A stretch of DNA of 64,000 bases from contig JAWVYS010000007.1 in NCBI GenBank assembly GCA_033722555.1, positions 1-64,000 of the forward strand. Reading direction: 5' to 3'. The position numbers were made by a program, and so were the translations under genes. The stretch comes from Brumimicrobium sp033722555. Its GTDB lineage: Bacteria; Bacteroidota; Bacteroidia; Flavobacteriales_D; Crocinitomicaceae. The notes under the pieces were generated by a model. That model saw only the letters and a program-made list of their open reading frames with translations, did no database searches and was not told the DNA's origin. Below are positions 61,069 through 64,000 of the stretch, piece after piece (position 1 is the stretch's first letter; each line of letters opens with the position of its first letter).

Positions 61069-61098
61069 CTAATGTACGGATCATTTTTTAACCGGCAA
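61069..61098 (-). promoter_or_regulatory. Promoter of the candidate small RNA
   Basis: On the minus strand TTG (61098-61096), 19 bp, then TACATTAG (61076-61069). This is one mismatch from TTG-N19-TAnnTTTG. The predicted start is near 61063. Confidence 0.4.
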
Positions 61099-61319
61099 TG
61101 GCTTTTTAACATTTTTTAATTATTGAACCAACTATTTAATCCTTAATTGATTAACTGTTATTTTTCGGAAACCGCTGAGAGCGTTGGAAGGAGGTGTTAT
61201 TGATGCTTCGTTGATCCGGGAAAAATTTTTTTTTATCACCCGGAGAAAAAATATAGGGAGGGGTTATATTCCTCTGACAGATATGCATGTAATTTAAATC
61301 ATTCGGCACCGTTTTTTTT

Positions 61320-61327
61320 TATATTTG
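61320..61327 (+). promoter_or_regulatory. -7 box TATATTTG of the GT2 gene
   Basis: An exact TAnnTTTG match ending 6 bp before the ATG at 61334. The message would have almost no leader. Confidence 0.45.
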
Positions 61328-61333
61328 TTGCCA

Positions 61334-62296
61334 ATGACAACAGACCTGGATATATCCGTCGTAATTCCTTTATACAATGAAGAGGAATCCCTGCCTGAGC
61401 TCCATGAATGGATCGTACGGGTAATGGTGGCAAATAATTTCAAGTATGAAATCATTTTCATCGACGATGGGAGTAAGGATGCCTCCTGGAGAATCATAGA
61501 ATCACTGAAGGAAAAAGACAACCAAGTGCGTGGGATTAAGTTTCAGCGCAATTACGGGAAATCTGCTGCACTTCAGAAAGGTTTTGAAGCAGCAGTAGGG
61601 AAGTATGTTGTTACCATGGATGCTGATTTGCAGGATTCACCCGAAGAGATTCCACCCATGATAGAAATGATCCGGAAGGAAGACCTCGATCTGGTTTCGG
61701 GCTGGAAGAAAAAAAGGTTTGATCCGCTGTCAAAAACGATCCCGACAAAGCTTTATAACTGGACCGCTCGTCAGCTTACGGGCATTTACCTGCACGATTT
61801 TAATTGTGGTCTCAAGGCCTATAAAAATGCCGTGGTAAAAAGTATTGAGATTTACGGTGATATGCATCGTTATATTCCACCGCTGGCTAAATATGCCGGT
61901 TTTACACGCATCGGAGAAAAGGTTGTGCAACATCAGGCGCGGAAGTACGGAAGTTCAAAGTTTGGTCTGAATCGTTTTCTCAACGGTCCCTTGGACTTAC
62001 TGTCTGTAGTATTTATGGGGAAGTTCGGTAAAAAGCCCATGCATTTCTTCGGAGCGATAGGTACCTTGCTTTTTATCATTGGCTTCGGATTGGCTCTTTA
62101 TCTCGGCATCGACAAAATTGTGAGTCTGTTTTCAGGAGAGCCTGCCAGGTTGCTTGCCGATCGTGCGGAGTTTTTTATTGCTCTTACAGCGATGATCATC
62201 GGTGCTCAGTTTTTTCTTGCCGGGTTTGTGGCTGAATTGATCGGAAGAAATTCGTCTTCCAGAAATGTTTATTTAATCGAAAAAACGATCGATTAA
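61334..62296 (+). CDS. GT2 glycosyltransferase, dolichol-phosphate-mannose-synthase/ArnC-like, with two C-terminal membrane helices
   Basis: A 320-residue membrane-bound GT2. DISVVIPLYNEEESLPEL opens the GT-A fold. FIDDGSKDASW and VVTMDADLQDSPEEI (DxD-like) bind the nucleotide-sugar, and DFNCGLKAYKN and RKYGSSKFGLNRF are the DPM1/ArnC/GtrB marks. Two membrane helices (about 240-260 and 277-300) anchor it. Such enzymes load a sugar on undecaprenyl phosphate. The ATG at 61334 is used; an in-frame TTG at 61325 lies inside the promoter box. The stop overlaps the next start by one base (TAATG). Confidence 0.88.
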   Translation: MTTDLDISVVIPLYNEEESLPELHEWIVRVMVANNFKYEIIFIDDGSKDASWRIIESLKEKDNQVRGIKFQRNYGKSAALQKGFEAAVGKYVVTMDADLQDSPEEIPPMIEMIRKEDLDLVSGWKKKRFDPLSKTIPTKLYNWTARQLTGIYLHDFNCGLKAYKNAVVKSIEIYGDMHRYIPPLAKYAGFTRIGEKVVQHQARKYGSSKFGLNRFLNGPLDLLSVVFMGKFGKKPMHFFGAIGTLLFIIGFGLALYLGIDKIVSLFSGEPARLLADRAEFFIALTAMIIGAQFFLAGFVAELIGRNSSSRNVYLIEKTID

Positions 62297-62856
62297 TGGA
62301 TGTTTTCGATGCATGGAGAAAAAATAAGCCCACCACTTTATTCTTAGACAGGGACGGAGTCATTAACCGACGCAAATTCGGGTCTTACGTTATGACGCCC
62401 GAAGAATTTATCTTTCTGGATGGCGTAAAACCCGCTCTGCAAATGCTAAGACCGCTTTTTGATCGCATCATTATAGTTACCAACCAACAAGGGATTGCTA
62501 AAGGCTTGATGACGAAAAGTAACCTCGAAGCTGTACATCGTTATATGCTCGATGAATTGGAGAAGATCGGTGTAAAGATGGATGCTGTTTTGGCTGCTGA
62601 AAACCTAAAGGGTGAAAAACCCGACAGACGCAAACCCCAACCTGCGATGGCCCTGGAAGCAAAGGAAATGTATCCGGACATCGATTTGAGTCGTTCAATC
62701 ATGGTGGGGGATACCGACAGTGATGTACAGTTTGGAATAAATGTTGGAATGAAGACCGTATTGATCAGGTCGGCAGAAGAAACGAAAGTCACTCCCGATC
62801 TGACCGAAGACAGTTTACTTGCGTTTGCGGAAAAATATCAAAAACTAGTGCGATGA
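62296..62856 (+). CDS. HAD-IIIA phosphatase, GmhB-like without zinc cysteines
   Basis: A 186-residue HAD hydrolase: LFLDRDGVINRR (nucleophile D and acid D), IIIVTNQQGIAKG (second motif), the RRKPQPAMA loop and MVGDTDSDVQFGINVGMKTVLI (third motif). It is closest to D-glycero-D-manno-heptose-1,7-bisphosphate phosphatases. The C-x-C...C zinc loop of E. coli GmhB is missing (ENLKGEKPDRRKP here), as in GmhB forms without zinc. It overlaps the GT2 gene by 1 bp and the next gene by 4 bp, so the three form one operon for sugar precursor and transfer chemistry. Confidence 0.78.
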   Translation: MDVFDAWRKNKPTTLFLDRDGVINRRKFGSYVMTPEEFIFLDGVKPALQMLRPLFDRIIIVTNQQGIAKGLMTKSNLEAVHRYMLDELEKIGVKMDAVLAAENLKGEKPDRRKPQPAMALEAKEMYPDIDLSRSIMVGDTDSDVQFGINVGMKTVLIRSAEETKVTPDLTEDSLLAFAEKYQKLVR

Positions 62857-63608
62857 ATAAAATACTTTTAACGCTATGTGTTCTTTTATCCTTTGCTGCT
62901 GTTGCTCAGGTCAATCAGGTAGACAGTAAAGGACGGAAACAAGGCCAGTGGGTAAAATTTTACGAATCGAGTAAAGTGCCTATCTATACCGGTCAGTTCA
63001 AAAACGATAAACCCATTGGTAAATTCGTTTACTATTATCCTTCAAATGAAATCAAATCCATAGTGATCCATGACGAGAACAGCAATCGTTCGGAGGGCTA
63101 CTTTTACCATGAAAACAGCAAGCTTCTGGCATTTGGCATATACAGAAACCAGGAAAAGGACAGTGTGTGGACCCATTACGGACCTTCAGGAAGAATAAGT
63201 TTTAAGGAAACCTACAAGAACGGCAAACTGCACGGGAAAAGGACGATTTATTATGTTCCCGAAATTGAAGAAGATAACCGTGTGGAGGTTATGCGCGAAG
63301 CCTATTACGAAAATGATCGTTTGAACGGTCCGGTGGTTGAATATTTCCCCGGTGGTGTGAAGAAACTCGAGGGTACTTATGTAAATGGTGCTTTCAACGG
63401 TATCGTGAAGCATTATCATCCCAACGGGAAGCTGAGTATTGAAGAACGTTATAAAGAAAGAAGAAAACACGGTTGGCAAATTGCTTATGACCAGTCGGGT
63501 AAAGAGATCGGGCGGGCGTATTACAACCACGGAGATCTACTGGAGGGAGAGTTGCTCAAACGACACATGCAGCGACTCAAGGAAAAAGGAATAAATCCCA
63601 ACGAGTAA
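62853..63608 (+). CDS. Exported MORN_2-repeat (YwqK-like) protein
   Basis: A 251-residue protein with a signal peptide (about 1-18, ending AVAQ). MORN_2-type repeats of about 22 residues run through the mature part: GQFKNDKPIGKFVYYYPSN, ETYKNGKLHGKRTIYY, AYYENDRLNGPVVEYFPGG, GTYVNGAFNGIVKHYHPNG. Annotated relatives carry the label YwqK-family antitoxin, but that function is not shown and an exported form makes it unlikely. ATGA overlap with the HAD gene. Confidence 0.75.
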   Translation: MNKILLTLCVLLSFAAVAQVNQVDSKGRKQGQWVKFYESSKVPIYTGQFKNDKPIGKFVYYYPSNEIKSIVIHDENSNRSEGYFYHENSKLLAFGIYRNQEKDSVWTHYGPSGRISFKETYKNGKLHGKRTIYYVPEIEEDNRVEVMREAYYENDRLNGPVVEYFPGGVKKLEGTYVNGAFNGIVKHYHPNGKLSIEERYKERRKHGWQIAYDQSGKEIGRAYYNHGDLLEGELLKRHMQRLKEKGINPNE

Positions 63609-63641
63609 CAACCTTCTTGCGCTTTTTTACGTTTTATAGCC

Positions 63642-64000
63642 ATGAAACATTTTTTCAGTCTCCTTATTTTACTCGGAACCCTTAGTTCCTGTAAAAAGCA
63701 GGCGCCTGCTCCTGAGTTTGGTTATGAGTATTTCGGTCTGGAAGAAGGCCGCTTTGTTACCTATGACGTAATGGAAATTTTCCACGATGTGCAGCTCACG
63801 CCTGCCCACGATACTGTCCGTTACACGCTGAAGACAGTGATCGGCGAGGAGGTTGTGGACAATGAGGGTCGCACGGCGCGAAAAATGTACCGTTATTCCT
63901 ACGATCCTCAATCCGGTGATTTGATCGATCAACGGGTGTGGACAGCTGTGATTGATCAGGGAAGAGGAGAAGTGGTTGAGGAAAATCAGCGAAAGATCAG
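63642..64000 (+). CDS. Lipoprotein of unknown function, 3' end outside window
   Basis: The ATG at 63642 opens a signal peptide (MKHFFSLLILLGTLSSC), a clear lipobox with Cys at 17. The frame stays open to the last base, about 119 residues. The visible mature part is beta-rich (YEYFGLEEGRFVTYDVMEIF, then YRYSYDPQSGDLID) with no recognised family. It follows the MORN_2 gene by 33 bp. Confidence 0.65.
   Translation, partial: MKHFFSLLILLGTLSSCKKQAPAPEFGYEYFGLEEGRFVTYDVMEIFHDVQLTPAHDTVRYTLKTVIGEEVVDNEGRTARKMYRYSYDPQSGDLIDQRVWTAVIDQGRGEVVEENQRKI

Noticed and set aside
62853..63608. Antitoxin of a YwqK-type system
   Set aside because: The protein has a Sec signal peptide and MORN_2 repeats and no toxin gene beside it; the label is inherited from annotation habits.

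Overview
The window is chromosomal DNA of a Bacteroidota bacterium, most likely a Flavobacteriales member outside the best-known genera. Five signs point there: a Por-type C-terminal sorting domain on a secreted fasciclin-repeat protein (type IX secretion); a type III glutamine synthetase; a bacillithiol gene (bshC); many SPII lipoproteins with the S-C-lipobox style; and promoter boxes of the TAnnTTTG type, clearest in front of the tmRNA gene. Coding density is high, codon use looks even, and most of the window is ordinary housekeeping and cell-envelope sequence.

Layout. 1-9.1 kb: end of bshC, an SDR reductase, a membrane J-domain protein beside a PrsW-type protease, rluE, and a rhodanese / DUF368 (PopT-type) / aroE cluster. 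9.1-16.6 kb: a phosphatase lipoprotein, an S9 oligopeptidase, the four-FAS1-domain secreted protein, aroC and a dicarboxylate/amino-acid symporter. 17-25.5 kb: an M42-like peptidase overlapping yigZ, a lipoprotein, trmD, an M14 carboxypeptidase, a YtcJ-like amidohydrolase, a TetR regulator and a DASS transporter. 25.6-30 kb: a WG-repeat lipoprotein overlapping a TonB-like protein, an AAC(3)-fold enzyme and a CoA-binding protein. 30-38.9 kb (minus strand): DjlA-like protein, htpG, a CDF transporter, small envelope proteins, a nitronate monooxygenase-like enzyme and an erythromycin-esterase-like protein. 38.9-41.3 kb is the one clearly accessory segment. 41.3-53 kb: M28 peptidase, GNAT, proC, META lipoprotein, ACMSD-like enzyme, ribBA, two glycosyltransferases, an LptF/G permease and a DUF2490 protein. 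53-64 kb: ssrA (tmRNA), type III glutamine synthetase, a CocE/NonD hydrolase, an M1 peptidase with DUF6702 partner, a candidate small RNA, a GT2 glycosyltransferase, a HAD-IIIA phosphatase, a MORN_2 protein and a truncated lipoprotein gene.

The unusual material is concentrated between genes. (1) A repeat with up to three hairpins occurs at about 2.1, 5.6 and 39.6 kb; its terminal hairpin keeps pairing while the stem sequence changes between copies. (2) The 38.9-41.3 kb segment holds a degenerate 21-bp minisatellite and two long imperfect palindromes. Each palindrome lies just behind a minus-strand small gene or gene pair and ends in AYAAC/GTTRT cores, an arrangement like integron cassettes with attC sites, although no integrase is present. 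One cassette carries a DUF6934-type gene plus a 48-codon partner. (3) yigZ is intact but its frame has no ATG, GTG or TTG start. (4) A promoter and terminator frame a transcript of about 70 nt upstream of the DUF6702 gene.

All identifications rest on reading the protein and DNA sequence by eye. No database search or folding program was run.
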